A stretch of DNA of 64,000 bases. Origin: Lethocerus indicus (lineage: Eukaryota > Arthropoda > Insecta > Hemiptera > Belostomatidae). The position numbers were made by a program, and so were the translations under genes. The notes under the pieces are model-generated. The model had not been told where the DNA came from. It was given only the letters and a program-made list of their open reading frames with translations, and ran no database searches. Position 1 is the stretch's first letter; the number at the start of each line of letters is the position of its first letter. Of this stretch, positions 32,300 through 44,418 are shown piece after piece. The stretch spans positions 32,065,872 through 32,129,871 of the forward strand of contig JACDQD010000004.1 of assembly GCA_019843655.1 (NCBI GenBank). The letters are read 5' to 3'.

Positions 32300-34500
32300 A
32301 CCCTCCTCCTTGCGGTACGTCTTTCGGGTGGCCGGCGGGGTCTTTGAGGTAGCCGGGAGGAGGAAGGTGGTTTAGAAGTTTGTCTCTGTGTTTAGACACC
32401 GTTATTTTGTCTATTATTTCGTCCAGTTTAGGCGTCCGGGCCAAATTTTGTACGCGTTCCGTCCCTGTTCTTGGTATGTCGAGGGCAATTCGGAGTCATT
32501 TGTTGCGAGTGATTAGCAGTCGCTAGTAAACCTGCCGGGGTTTACAGCCTGTCTATGAGTTGACCGCAGCAACTTTTCGTCTGTACGCAGTCCGTGGTAT
32601 TTGACCGATTTCTTTGTGGGCACGTCTGTGTTCCGGATTCTGGAATAGTGTCGAGCACTCCAGTAAGCCCGGACAGAGGTGTGCGCGATGGAAACGGGTA
32701 TCGAACCGATTACCTACGGGGTTGCTTCACCGTCGCACAACAGCGTTACGTGGCGCAACCGGCTTCTGGGAGAAATCCGCAAGGAAACTTCCACCGGGGA
32801 AGCGTCCGCGTATCATTCCTGGCGCGTGATATCACGCCCTCCACCCCTCCCTACCGATATTATGCCACTCGCATTCCGGTCTCTGGACGTCGGTATCGTT
32901 CTCGGAACGATCATCGCTCGATCGGGGGCGTCGACATCGGTATGTCGAAGACTCAATTCATTTATAGAAGTCGTTTAAAGAGAAACAGAAACGGGGCAAT
33001 TAAAACCTATTAAAAACTGAACAATGCTAGCCCCGAAATGTTTCTAAAACTGGGCACAGCGTCTTCCGAAACATTAACGACGAAATCGAGAAAATTGTTT
33101 CAAACTCGGCCTTCGAAAGCGGGTTTTTTTTTTTCTCCGACCGCAGCTCTTAATCAGTGAAATTATTTTGCGCTCAGTTTTTTGTTCATTTTTCGCGTCC
33201 AATCCTGTCGTCCAGTCGACCGTTAACCGCGCAGGTCACGTGGACACCAAATAGACCGGTGGTCTCCGTCCTTTTGCCTCCAAACCTCTAAACGGGACCT
33301 CTAACTAGCGTTTAACTAACGGCGGGAAAAGGGGAAAAAATAGGACTAACGGCCGATACGGTTCCAATGTTAATGGGGGGTAACGCGGACTTTCGAATTT
33401 CGGAGGTTAATCGAGGCCGGTCCGGTACTGTCGCGGATTTACCAATTACCGTCGAGGATCGATCCACGAGAAAGTAAAACATTCCGTTGGGACAGCTCGA
33501 CCTAACGGTGTCCTGGAGGCCCCAGAGGTGATGCCCAACAGCGGCGCTACTGACCTTGTAATCAATAATAACAAAGGCCGTGTCTTACCGGTCATCCACG
33601 GTCCGTTAATTCGGATAATGCCGAGTTGCCGAAAAAGGAAATTCCCGAAGATCCGGCTGTATTGTTATTTGTGGGAGAGAAAGAAAAACAATTTCCACGT
33701 AATTCTGTCTTTTGTATTTCCCACGTCTTCGGGGTTCCCGTCCGAGTGTCGTCTTACATTCGGGACGAGGACGCGACCGGATGGCCAAAAGCCATCCTCA
33801 CTTTCGACGGGAGGAGGACGGGATATTAGCATATATTTGAATGGCGACCTCGATAAAGATATTGCCCATATACAGTGCCTATTTAATATAATATAAACGC
33901 CTTGAATATCTTTTGAATTGAAGGAAAAAATTATATATATAAATAAATGTAATTTTCTCCGAGGAAAGGCTTCGATCATAAAATGTCATAAATCCCAATC
34001 TAAAAACGATTTTTGATTTTGAATCGGTCCACTGTCGAATCTATGAAATTGAGTTTTTAGCCCTTTCCTTCTGGGGCCCATTGTAGGGTGTCTTCAGATA
34101 AAAACCCTTCCGAAGCTCGGGCGGTTTCCGAACACAGGAAAATAACCCCCGACTAGCGAGGTTCTACCGCCATACTATATAGTTATAATTACTTTCGCTC
34201 AATTATTAGAAATAAATTAGTTTAGTAGAGGAGGGTTCGAGCTAAAGAAAAAAATCTTCAACAGGCATAAATCTTAATAAGGATAAATAACAAAGCCAAT
34301 AATGATAATTATTGATAATTTATTTGACTTTATCCTGAGTGTTCATTTCCGGGAATGTTCTTTAGGGGTTGTGGGAGGGTTTCCCCCCTTACGCGTCGTT
34401 CGGTTTTCCCTCGTTCGCGTTGGGAAAACTTCTGAAAATTCTGTCTGCGGACCGTTTTTCTTCTCCGGTGAAATCGCAAATTACCAAAACTGAGGGTGAG
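32300..34500. other. Intergenic DNA, no gene supported
   Basis: The stretch 32594-33013 is GC-richer and open in several frames; on its minus strand a B-box-like CGGTTCGATACCCG lies at about 32697-32710. The plus-strand frame 33574-33829 reads smoothly but has no family motif. A single GTCACGTG lies at 33235. Nothing is firm enough to call. Confidence 0.35.
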
Positions 34501-35292
34501 AAAATCGCGATAGGCCGGTCTCCTCTTTCTTTCGCTGTATCCCGGTCAATGCACAATGATAACGCTCTATTTATACCGCCGCTTGGTATAATAATAATAA
34601 CAACACCGGTATAATAACGCTAACCGGGTGTGACGCGCGCGGCTGTACCCGCGTTACGGTCCGTCGGAGCGTTCCAAAACCGAACGCGTTTCGATTTTGA
34701 AACATACTCGGTTATACCGCCTTTGCGATTCGCAATTCCGCAATTCTGTCCGCTTATTACTTTAATACAGCCCCGGGGCTCCGGTTTTGTTTGGCGGGGG
34801 GGGGGCCGGTCCGCTTCTTGCCCAATCAGAAAGCGCCGTACTTGCTTTCTAGGAAGGGCTTAAGAAATTCATCCCGAATATCATGACCGCGACGGTAATT
34901 TTACCGTTGAAATTGAACCTTTCGGAAAGGGGAAAGATGGCGAGATCTGGCTTGGGAAGTGGGTTAGAGACGGTGGCATTGTTCAGGAGGCGGCCCCGAG
35001 CGTTATCCGGTAAATTATGGAGGATCTGGAGATTAATTATTTCGTACATCATACGCCCAATGTGTACACCGCATGAAACCCATGTATTAACTAATCGATA
35101 CTGTACATTCCTACAGCTGTCTAACGACCCGTTCTACAAGTTCTTTTTTTCTGATCGACAAAAATTAGCAGCGATCGTCCTCGGAATTTTCTATACTCAT
35201 CGTTCATTTCACTGAATTAAGACCGAAAGACCATTTCCGTAACGAGAAGTCCGCCCGAATTCGGTTTCACTAAACCCCGAAACTTCAGTTCG
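34501..35292. other. GC-richer intergenic DNA; weak start-exon candidate
   Basis: An ATG in good context (AAAGATGG, 34937) opens 24 codons ending at a donor-like ATCCG|GTAAAT at 35009. The translation starts MARSGLGSGLETVALF. A G run lies at about 34795-34806. This is suggestive only. Confidence 0.2.
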
Positions 35293-35545
35293 AAACCGTT
35301 GATTTCGTGTGTTTGTCTGTCTCCTCTCGCCGGTTTGATCTTTCGCTAGACCGGTTTCGGCCGCTCGCCATCTTCAGTACAAGTGACAGTGGCGGTGGGC
35401 AGTGAGGATGCCACCGAAAAACATCCAAAGCGCCGAAAGTGACCAACACCGCTACTGAAGATGGCGAGCAGACCAAACCGGCGAGAGGAGGCAGACAAAC
35501 ACACGAAATCTAAGGTATTCCTCCAACCCCTCGCAGACCAGGTAT
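35293..35545. repeat. Palindromic MITE, nearly complete copy
   Basis: The left arm has TGTCTGTCTCCTCTCGCCGG, CTAGACCGGTTTCGGCCG and CGCCATCTTCAGTA. The loop has GGGCAGTGAGGATGCC. The right arm has CTACTGAAGATGGCGAGC, GGCGAGAGGAGGCAGAC, and the outer end CCCCTCGCAGACCAGGTAT. Confidence 0.85.
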
Positions 35546-36266
35546 GGTAAATTCAGTTCGAACCTTCCCGGGGCGGACAAGACATAAAGAAGAAAATTCA
35601 TTTTTCCCAATTTTCCTCTTTTTTTTTTAGCGGACCGTGTAAAGTGATTTTCCGAGCCGGCGGCTATAAAAGAGTCGGTTTTGCAGCCCAACCGGGTAGT
35701 GATGAAACGAGGCCTTCCAACTGTACACTACTTAAACGAAAATAAATTTCGAAATAAAGCTGTAAATTAATAATTTGTTCGTTGATAATAGTTTTTTTTA
35801 AAAATCCGAGCCTAGAATGCCAAAAATCCAGACTTGGGGCGCCACCAGTTTCTTGACTCCATCAAGCTTACTGATGACATTCGCTCATAAAACCATTTTG
35901 GAAATAAAGTACCGACGTACTTAAGTGCCAGAAAATTGGCCCTTGGAACGGTCCTTTGACCTTAAATTATTAGTGAAATTGGAACCTGGTGGAGGGAGGA
36001 CCATAATCCACTTGTTCAGAGATATTGGATGTAGATGGGGGACAAACACTTACTGAGAATTTTTGTGAATTTCTAGCATCTCGAGTCGAGTTCGGATATC
36101 AGGTTCGGAACTTGAATGAGGCAGTTGAAAAATAATTGCCGAAACCGTGAAGGAAAAATTACGCGCTTAAGCCAGGGCCGCTTAATGTTACACACGCTTC
36201 CAACTTTTACACGCGCTGTAATGCTCCGTTAATCGGCGATACGTTCTGACAATTTGGGCGGCGGAC

Positions 36267-36590
36267 ATTGCGCAATTACCGTTTTCTGTTTTTAAACGGC
36301 CGATTGCGCAACGCCCAGTTTCTCGGGGGCCCGGCGACCCCCCGGCAGAATCTCATCTGGAGTGTGACGCTTTGGCGGTGCGAAAATAACGCGATATTGC
36401 ACAGCCTCTAATGAATTTCGTGATTATGACAGAGTCGGCAATACAGATTCCGGAGTGGCCGACAGCAATTCGTTACTGAAATATAACTGATTTGAGCAGA
36501 TATCGCCTACTGAAGTGTTACTCTATATAATTGTTGCCATTCTTGCGATTTTATATTTCATTTGATTCCATTCTTAACATGTTGCGCAAT
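36267..36590. promoter_or_regulatory. Three TTGCGCAA (C/EBP-type) sites
   Basis: ATTGCGCAAT at 36267-36276, ATTGCGCAAC at 36303-36312 and GTTGCGCAAT at 36581-36590 all contain the palindrome TTGCGCAA, the optimal C/EBP-family bZIP site. Two lie 36 bp apart in a GC-richer patch (36170-36400). No adjacent gene is seen. Confidence 0.35.
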
Positions 36591-36599
36591 ATTTGCTTT

Positions 36600-37650
36600 T
36601 CTGAAGCGTTACCGGCGGAACCTCTTTATACCGGATACAGTTTTTAGATTACAGTTATTATTAGAATTTTTCTTAGATTTTTGTCTTTTTTGCGAAGTTT
36701 AAACTGACTCGTATACCGTGGGACTGGGATACTCGGGAACGGCAGGAATGAGCCGGTGAGCTCACGGTGAATAGGAACAGATCGGTTCGTATGTGAAGGT
36801 TAAATATATATACAGAAAGTATATTCAAAATATTCAGAACAGGCGATCAAAACTGAGGAACGAACAAACTACTAGAATACCTTGATTTTTGCGGTTAACT
36901 GATCCTTGATATAGACCACACAAACCGCACTAACCAAATTAGATAAGCGATTGTGATGAATCCTGAAAATTTATTAACGAAAAACCTTGAATAGTGCTCG
37001 AATTCTCGAAGGAAATTGGTATTCAGAAGGGTATAGGTGCTCGGTAAAAACTTTTATCATTGTGATTTTCGCGTATGCCGCTTCGGGCGCTTGAAAAACC
37101 ATCCCGCTGATCGAAACTGTATCTAAATTTTTTCGAAACACTGCTAAAAGGGTTTCGCGTTTTTTTTTGTGTGCAAGCCGCGCGCGGTCGACAGCCTCAT
37201 CGGCCGGCGGTGTCGAAATTCGATTATATCACGAAAGGAACTGCACTTACAAAACAGTTTCAAAACGCGTTGATGAAACGTTTTGTTCAATTTCGATAAA
37301 GTTACGAGTGTAGAGCAATTAGCGAGATCCGGTCGTATAACGAACGAATCTGCGCACGGCGCAAGCGGCCGACGCGCGAAACTCCGCAAAGCGTATACTT
37401 TATAATCCCATTTATTCAGTTTGTAAGTTATTACAATGCCACCGTTTGGCGGTGTAATATATCACCAATTAGAGTTGACAATGGGCCGAATTGGGCGTTT
37501 ATACAACAATTTTCCGGAGGACAAACACTGTACAAATTGAGTTGATTTCGGGATATACCGAGGGAAAAATTCAATCATCAATCGCCAATAGCTTGACGGC
37601 CAATAGCCCATACCGAGCTAGGCCGACCCCAGACAAAGTGCAAACTTAAA
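36600..37650. other. Intergenic DNA, nothing recognised
   Basis: Short frames near 37144-37389 are Arg-rich and unsupported; no repeat or RNA gene is seen. Confidence 0.45.
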
Positions 37651-37654
37651 TGTA

Positions 37655-37761
37655 CTAACTTCTTGTAGGATCGCTTAGTGTTGTGTGAAGAATCCTAAGA
37701 ATCCTATTCCTGGATTTTTGCCGCGTAATACACAATATTACGCGATCCTGCAGGAAGTTAG
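37655..37761. mobile_element. Short hairpin MITE (32-bp arms)
   Basis: CTAACTTCTTGTAGGATCGC (from 37655) is inverted at 37742-37761 as GCGATCCTGCAGGAAGTTAG. The rest of the arms (TTAGTGTTGTGT and ACACAATATTA) also pair. The loop is about 43 bp and contains AATCCTAAGAATCCTATTCC. Confidence 0.75.
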
Positions 37762-40380
37762 CCTGTCGTTAGTGAAACCTGCGAAAACTCCGGCCTAAGT
37801 GGCTACGTCGACAGTTATGTTGCGCTAACCAGTAACCGTTAATTGAATAGTTGCAATGTGACAAAGTTTGTGAGGCAGAATTTTTTCTTTATTATATACC
37901 TAATGTTTATTATATACAATAATCCGACAGTCAATTTTTTTTTGTCTTATTTACCCAACTGAAAGAAAAACCTTAATCCGATACGGGGCCGTGTTAAAAT
38001 CGAGAGTTCAACAATTTCATCGAGAATAGTGAACCGTACAAAAAGTAGGCGACTGTTATTATTCACGATAATAGAAAGTTTAATTATTTCTATCGTCGGG
38101 AGAAAAATACAAAGCGGGAAGAATAAGAGGACAATCTCCGATACCACCCTCCTGTACTCCAACAGTGGGAGACGCGCGTGTCTTCAGTTTCAAAAACCTG
38201 AATTTCATTATAACCTTTTTTTTTCGTCTCAACCCCCCCCTCCACCACCGGCCAAATTACTTTCTCCGGGGCCCAATGCGGAGAAAGTTATTAGCGGGTT
38301 ATACACGCGGGGACAACGCGGAGAAGCTTCCGGCTATAAGTCCGGTATACGCTCTCTCTCTCTCTCACACGTTTTGGCTAGGAACTGATATTTTTATTAT
38401 TTTATTTTTACCACCCACCCCAAAAAAATCGGTTAAAAACCAACTCCGGTAGTTGGAAAATATTGCCAACTCCGATTGTTAGGAAGGGGGCCTCTCTCCG
38501 GTCAATTGCGCGATACGACACTGTCGTAATTCAATTATTAAAAAATTGATTTATTGACAGTCGTTAATTAGGAGTAATTAATGAGGGGGGGGTGTCTCGC
38601 TTATTATTTTAACGGCCGTACGACCGGTTTTCATTTCGAATTTTCGGCCGATAAACGCCTTTACCTCTGTCCAACAACGAAGATATGGCCGACAATGTTT
38701 CCAGTAGAATAATTGTATGTGCTACAATTTATTTCTGGAACGTGCGTCCTGTCAAGGCGGAAGAATGGTCTCGAAAAAAAACCCATCGCCCATATCCGAA
38801 AAGGGCCTCCACACATCACACAACAGGATATATAGACAGCAGGTTCCCCTACTGAAAAAGGTACTTCAAGACTTACTATAGCCAACAAATTGACAGTATA
38901 CTTACTGTCTGCGGGGATCCACCGAAACATCCAACGCTGCTCTCATCCAGATAGATTCAAATCGAACCCTATTCAATGCTCCCATTTCCCACCCTTCAAC
39001 ATAATAAATAACCTCCACATACCTACAGTCGACCGAATCATAGAATACATCACCCATAGAAATCATAAAGTTGGGAAAGTGTCTGAACAATGCTTGAATC
39101 AATTGCACGTAGCATATAAGATTGTTGTTGAAGATCCGAGCTCTGATCGTTCTTCTAGATCAGGTTGATTTTTTTTTTAACCAAAAAATTTATATGAAAT
39201 CCTAAATTATTCTTTGTAAGTCACTTTTCGCTAATATCAAATTTTCCCGCTGAGTTATTGTCTTTGAAATTGTTTCGGTTTCGGCACTTTAAAAAAAAAG
39301 CTCGAAACAATTCTGTCTTTCGGTCTTATCGATCGCACGACAATTTTCGATTGCAGAGTTCATAAAGTTGACCAGACCGGATAAATCGTTTCCTTCAGTT
39401 CGAGTCCTCAGGAGAAAGCTCGTTTCGGAAATTTTCACCTTTACCCTTCGGGGGTCAACAAGCGAAATTAAGCGGACCGCTTCCTTCCCGTTTGAAACTT
39501 GAAGTTAGACCAGGAAACGAGGATTGTATCGAAGGCCTCGACAGTGTAATAACTTGAATGAAAAGTCCAATAAGTCCGATGCTAAGCACAAAATTTCTGG
39601 GTTTACAATTTACGGGGATAATTGAGCCGATATTGTATTACTGAACAATTTTTTGTGTTCAAAGGTAACCGTGACGAAAACGGGTCCCATTTGAAATAGT
39701 CGTACCGTCACAACTGTGCGTCGTGCGGTACTACCGTCGGCGGAATCTCGTACGGTATCGAGTCCAATTTGCGCACCGCAGAATTTTACCCCAAACCCGA
39801 CTTCGCGCGAGGCTTAAGAGGGATGAGAGACCGAACGGAAGACAGAAGACTGACTAAAACTGCGATATCATTGTTATTCGTTATCGTTGTTCGGTGGTTC
39901 GCAGAGTGTTTCGAACGGACTTAATTAAGCCCGCAAGTCTGCACCGTAGGTTGGACCGTAACGCTCTCTGGAGGCGATCGCGCGAAACCGAACATATCAG
40001 AAATCGTTCTTCGAAACCTTCCCAACATATATGCATATATTGAAGGGAAAATCGTGGAAATTTCCAGTTTCTCGACTTACACTTTTACCTGGCTCCGGCT
40101 CCGGCCTCAGCCGGGCTTTATATTTTTAGGGCTTTTGAAATAAATATTAAATATAATATATACTGTCGGCCGCCCCAAACTCGGGGTTATTCAATACCAA
40201 ATGTCGAAACAGAGCGAATCGGTTCCAGTTTACGGCCTGAAACCGGGGGAAGAGATTACACAAAGGCTGTTAAATAATAACGGCCGGGTCTCAAAAAAAA
40301 TAAAGGAAAAAACCCATCGGACATAATCCTATTAAATAGGTAAGACGGGTGGGGGGTAGCATAATAGAGTTGAGGATAAT
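37762..40380. other. Intergenic DNA, no gene supported
   Basis: A short (CT) run lies at about 38352-38366. Frames at 38661-38930 (minus) and 38890-39168 (plus) are moderately protein-like but overlap each other's strands and carry no known domain. An AT-rich homeodomain-like patch (TTAATTAGGAGTAATTAATG) lies near 38564. Confidence 0.35.
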
Positions 40381-40454
40381 CCGTCGTAGCTCAGAGGTAA
40401 AATTCCCGGGATGTTTGACATTGCCAGAGCTTAGGGTTCGAAGACCGCGGCGGT
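40381..40454 (+). repeat. tRNA-like sequence, tRNA pseudogene or SINE head
   Basis: GTAGCTCAGAGGTA is a strong A-box and GGGTTCGAAGACC a near B-box, about 45 bp apart. The ends CCGTCGT and GCGGCGG pair over seven positions with two or three G-U pairs, giving a 73-nt body. The T-arm is broken, because GAAGACCGC is followed by its own inverse GCGGTCTTC. No anticodon arm is convincing, so it is not a working tRNA. Confidence 0.4.
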
Positions 40455-40585
40455 CTTCGTAAAAATAGAATTCGGCTACTTTAACGCTATCCGAAAAGAT
40501 ATGGGCGGATATGAGCGTTTTTTCGGTGAAATTACATTGAAAAGAACAAATTTTAAAAATAAAAATCGCTTTTTTCAAGGCGGTC

Positions 40586-40740
40586 CGGCCGTTCGCCAGA
40601 TAGGTTTCGGCCGCTCTCCGCCTTCAGTAGCGGTCACATAGCCGTGTATAGTCCGGCCCGCCGCCGTACTGACAGAAGGGCTCGGCTACTGAAGGTGGCG
40701 GACGGCCGAAACCGGTCCAGAGACGGGAGAAGAGAAACAT
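40586..40740. repeat. Palindromic MITE, short complete core copy
   Basis: CCAGATAGGTTTCGGCCGC and CCGCCTTCAGTAGCGG, a 50-bp loop, then GGCTACTGAAGGTGGCGGAC and GGCCGAAACCGGTCCAGAG. Confidence 0.8.
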
Positions 40741-41214
40741 CGTCGAGTTTGTCCCACGATATCGTGGACGTTTACCTCGGTAAAAAGGAAACATTTCAGC
40801 CGCGTGTAACAGACGCTGGTTAAGTTCCAGATCACCTTGCCCAAGTCCGCTCCACAATGCCCCAGTTAAAGCCCCCCGCAGTGGGACTTAATTCGCGCTT
40901 ACTCTCCGGCTGTAAATCTAATTTTAACGAACAATTTATCTCTTATCGATTCGTTCCCCCTCGCTTCCGATTTCCGGGCACTGACCGGAACAGTTAACGA
41001 ACTGGAGTATTAACGGATTCGTTCATTTCATTTTCTACGAATGGAAAGAACAAACCGGCCTATAAGAGTCCTTTCACAATCTCGTTTTCTAGAAAGTTTC
41101 TCTCGCTGTTTCCTTCCTCGCTCTTGTGCCAGCGAATTCTCTAATGGCGAAGAGCGGTCGCCGGGAATTTTTATTGGATTCTGAACTGAATTAAGACAAT
41201 TCGGCAAACGGTCA

Positions 41215-41400
41215 GAATACCTGTTTTCTGGTCATTCGAGGGGTTGGAATACCGTAGATTTCGCGTTCTTCCCTCTCCAGTCTCGACGGTTCGGCCTTTT
41301 GCCAGACCGGTATCGGCCGTTCGCCGTCTTCAGTAGCGGTACGGGTCAATTTGGCTCGTTGGATGCCCCTCAAGCATTCCAAACTATCTAAGTAGACTAT
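41215..41400. repeat. Palindromic MITE, full left arm
   Basis: The outer end ATACCTGTTTTCTGGTCATT and GAGGGGTTGGAATACCG lead into CCAGACCGGTATCGGCCG, CGCCGTCTTCAGTAGCGG and TTGGATGCCCCTCAAGCATT. The right arm is missing. Confidence 0.8.
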
Positions 41401-41639
41401 TGCAACATTCCCGACGAACATGACAACATTGTGAACAATACAAGTATATTTAGGCCTTATAATCGTGTACACCAGATGCATGTATCAGAAAACAATTTTG
41501 TGTATCCACGTTGTATTATGTATATTCAAAGAAAAATAATGTATTTGTATTTGGGGTCAAAGTATTAGTGTTCGAATTTCGGTGGAGATATTTTCTTGGA
41601 ACTAAGAATTTCAAACCAAAAGCTCGTTAAACTCGAGTA

Positions 41640-41770
41640 AAATATTTAGAATTGAATAAAACGCTGTAATAGAGCAGGCCGTGGAAATTATTGCAAGGAT
41701 TACAAAAATTAAGGAAAATTTGGTTCTTCACCTGGATTCGAACACATCTCCATTAGCTTAAGACGGCCTT
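41640..41770 (-). repeat. SINE-like element, copy 1
   Basis: On the minus strand a B-box GTGTTCGAATCC (41735-41746) is followed about 65 bp later by TATTACAGCGTTTTAT (41656-41671). The same pairing of features, in the same order, occurs at 47321-47475. The A-box is not clear. Confidence 0.45.
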
Positions 41771-43129
41771 ATTGTTTATGACCTAGTTATTTTAATTAAC
41801 AAAGGGACTTATTATTGATCCTGAAGCCGGAAAAGACTTTAAGACTTTAAAATTAAAGCTATAAACGAACGACATAAAATCCATGAAATTTCTGTTTTTC
41901 CATAATGTCCAAGTAGGTCGGAATTTAGAAGAAAAAAAAACCGCTATTCGGCTGCGTTTTTTTCGTGTGCAAAGGTCAAACATTAAACGTCCGTTACTTG
42001 AGTCTCTTGAGCCGGGTCACGGTCAAGGTTGCCAACTGTGAAGACCAACTTACCCACTGACCAGAGTTTGGGGGCCGTTTCTGACCCCCATCCGATACCA
42101 ATACTTTCCCTGTACCGATTCAATCGTTTCTATTATACAAAAATTGAATAAATATTCCACGGTTCTTATTGTCTATAAACTAACTTAAACTTTCGACATA
42201 ACTTCCTGCTTAGGGCCTGGGCTGGCAATAATAACAACACTTTTGAACCATACAAAATATATTTTCATAAGTAAATACATATTACAATCTGTCCAATGGA
42301 CAATCTCAATGGACAAAGGGCGCGAGATATTGAAATGTGAAATGAAAATTTGAAATAAAAAGCACATTTCTCTATGAACGGAACATGAACAACGTATACG
42401 TAGATGCGCATACAAAAACGTATATAGACTTATGTTCCGTCTGATGTTGAAGAACTCGTCGCAAGTTGATTCGCGTTTGCGCCAAACTTAATTCCAATTT
42501 AAGTCCAGATAAAGTAAAACTAAACTAATAAGTGAATGAGACTACACTTAATCGTAAAATGACAATGTAAATTGTTTAAATCTTTCAGCCTGTTCTCGCT
42601 GAACTCGGAGTAGAATAAACTGTTTTCTTCTCTCGACTTGTTACATTTCGGTAATCGTATTTTCCCATTAAATCGCTACTTCAGACAGAATAGTGTCTCT
42701 GTACAACTTATTACTAATTATTAATTGTGTATTACGCGTATTTCAAAAAACGGTTTCGGGCCAAGACCAAAGAGTCTGGAATCGGGTTCGTAACCCGAAT
42801 AGTATACTGTAATGAAACGACTGAAATACGATATTTCAATATGTGTTTCGGCCAAAAAAAGAAACTAATCTAGACGCGTTTCAACTGGGTCCAGGAACGA
42901 ATTGAGGCCCAACGTTTCAGCGGAGGCGAATATATTTTTCGCCCCGAAATTTGGTCCGGCCTCAAAATCGGGGCGGAAATTTTTCGTATAGAAATTTCGA
43001 TTTTCAGCGTAAGTCAGCGTTCGATGGTTGTTCGTGCCCCGTTCGATAGCGACCATTCACTCGGTCGGTGACTCCCCGGGCCACTTTCACGCCGGCACTT
43101 ACGTACCGTAATTGGGAATTATTATATTT
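41771..43129. other. Intergenic DNA, nothing firmly recognised
   Basis: A minus-strand frame at 42865-43056 has a protein-like composition but no splice acceptor or family motif. AT-rich elsewhere. Confidence 0.35.
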
Positions 43130-43310
43130 TTTCGGCTACTGAAGACGGCGACAAGTCGCGGGGGGACACACCGAGGGCGGTCCGCCGTACGGGCATCTTT
43201 CAATTTTTAATTTTAAAAAATTGTCGTATTTTATTCACCCTTTAACTTCGGTGGAATCGTCGCGATTTTTTCAAGGACACGCGCGGTCCGCAGTCTTCAG
43301 TAGCGCACGA
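43130..43310. repeat. Two isolated palindromic MITE cores
   Basis: GGCTACTGAAGACGGCGAC at about 43133 and its inverse-like partner GCAGTCTTCAGTAGCGC at about 43289 bracket unrelated AT-rich sequence, as if one copy had been split. Confidence 0.45.
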
Positions 43311-43539
43311 AGTCGCAGATCGCCCGGACTGACGCACGTCGGAGTGCGAAATATCGTTACTCGAGATTTTACTCGAGTAAAATTACAATTAGATAATTGG
43401 CCGATTCAATTTTATGACAGGACAAAAATACATTTTCGCCTTCCAGTTTATTGCAACCGAAATGATGAACGACGAAAAGGGGAGAAAAAGGCCACAGTGC
43501 AACAAGTGAAGAGTAAGTGACGGTGCAATAAAGAGCGTC

Positions 43540-43615
43540 CAACACGTGCCAAAGTTACTGACACCGCTACTGAAGACCGTCGAGAGAGGAGGCAGAAGAA
43601 CGTGAAAACTACAGC
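43540..43615. repeat. Palindromic MITE, right arm
   Basis: ACACCGCTACTGAAGACCG joined to CGAGAGAGGAGGCAGAAG and ACGTGAAAACTACAG; an internal deletion has removed the AACCGGTCT block. Confidence 0.65.
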
Positions 43616-43654
43616 GTTAATTTTTTTTAAGTATATTTTTTCAGTTTTTGGGTA

Positions 43655-43730
43655 AAACACGATTACTAGCCGTAAATGTATAGCGTAGTACTTGACGGCT
43701 TTTTTTAACACCTCCCTACTATTGTATTTA
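43655..43730. repeat. Dispersed repeat, copy 2 (partner at 29530-29630)
   Basis: Colinear match to 29530-29630, ending at the mariner MITE that starts at 43744. Confidence 0.65.
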
Positions 43731-43743
43731 CTTACTTCAAATA

Positions 43744-43883
43744 TTAGGGGTACCAAAAAGTAATCAACACTTTGACTTTGAAATTCATTTATTTTATGGC
43801 CAATTTTCGATTCCCCTCTTGAGGAACTCCTCAAGACCGAAATACATCTTTTCAAATTGTCGATTACTTTCGTGTACACCTAA
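43744..43883. mobile_element. mariner-derived MITE, 140 bp
   Basis: It starts TTAGGGGTACCAAAAAGTAA and ends TTACTTTCGTGTACACCTAA, with TA at 43742-43743 and 43884-43885. The inside keeps CCTCTTGAGGAACTCCTCAA and GACCGAAATACATCTT, which is the reverse complement of the transposase end at about 9405-9440. It is therefore an internal-deletion derivative of the same mariner lineage. Confidence 0.88.
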
Positions 43884-44156
43884 TATATCGGCGTATATAA
43901 ACGTAGAAACGCAGTTATTAGCCGACATTTGTATACTGTCCACGGTACTCAGTGTTTAAAGTGAAATAAATTGTCTGTAATTTGCCTCGAGACATTTTTT
44001 ATTTATTCTACGGGATATTCGAAAATATCCAGACCCGATTTCAGGGAAAGTCCCCGGGGACGGGCAACGTGGAGCCTGCAATATGCGAGAAACGACCACG
44101 ATGAATTTTTATTTTCTCATTTTCGCCACTTTATGTATTATTCTATCGTGTCCTAC

Positions 44157-44238
44157 CTTTGTCCGTGGGTAGGGCGAGTGCAGCCGCCGCCAGCCCGACG
44201 ATCACGATCAGTTGGAGTATTACTCGTCTCTTCGCCAT
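44157..44238 (-). CDS. Candidate first coding exon of a secreted protein (signal peptide)
   Basis: The ATG at 44238-44236 (context CCGCCATGG) opens 27 codons ending at a donor-like AAAG|GTAGGA. The peptide starts MAKRRVILQLIVIVGL, continues with an alanine-rich hydrophobic stretch and ends ALALPTDK. It has a basic n-region, a hydrophobic core of about 17 residues and a cleavage-like A-L-A motif, which is a textbook signal peptide. The intron would be phase 1. Upstream on the same strand are an Inr-like TCAGT (44281-44277) and a GAGTGA repeat (44369-44418). Later exons were not found in the next kilobases on the minus strand, so the product is unknown. The long plus-strand frame over this interval (43971-44579) arises from the microsatellite. 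Confidence 0.5.
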
Positions 44239-44276
44239 GGCGGTTTATACCTGTAAGGTCCGGTGTCCGGGTTGAT

Positions 44277-44300
44277 ACTGACGACCGACAGTGTAGCCGA
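44277..44300 (-). promoter_or_regulatory. Inr-like start region upstream of the 44238 ATG
   Basis: TCAGTATC on the minus strand fits the arthropod initiator TCAGT. Its A is about 41 bp upstream of the ATG. No TATA box lies about 30 bp further up. A potential 3' splice site, CCTTACAG, also lies 13 bp upstream of the ATG, so a 5' UTR intron is possible instead. Confidence 0.3.
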
Positions 44301-44367
44301 CTGCCGGCCTCACTCCCACCACATCTATCTCCCCCAACCCCCCCAACCCCCACCAGCCCGGTCACCT

Positions 44368-44368
<1 letters not shown>

Positions 44369-44400
<32 letters not shown>

Positions 44401-44418
44401 CTCACTCTCACTCTCACT
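44369..44418. repeat. (CACTCT)n / (GAGTGA)n microsatellite
   Basis: Eight hexamer units with one CACTTT variant. On the minus strand it reads GAGTGAGAG, a GAGA-factor-like sequence, about 130-180 bp upstream of the candidate ATG. Confidence 0.9.

Noticed and set aside
32594..33013. Plus-strand frame of 139 codons, and a tRNA-like B-box on the minus strand near 32700
   Set aside because: Several phases are open at once in GC-rich DNA, and the tRNA-like part is about 58 nt and does not fold.
33574..33829. Plus-strand frame with smooth protein-like composition
   Set aside because: No start with good context, no splice sites and no family motif; too short to support.
38661..39168. Overlapping frames on both strands, considered as a retrotransposon fragment
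   Set aside because: No reverse transcriptase, integrase or nuclease motif could be found.
40381..40454. Functional tRNA gene
   Set aside because: The A-box and acceptor pairing are good, but the T-arm is broken and no anticodon arm forms.
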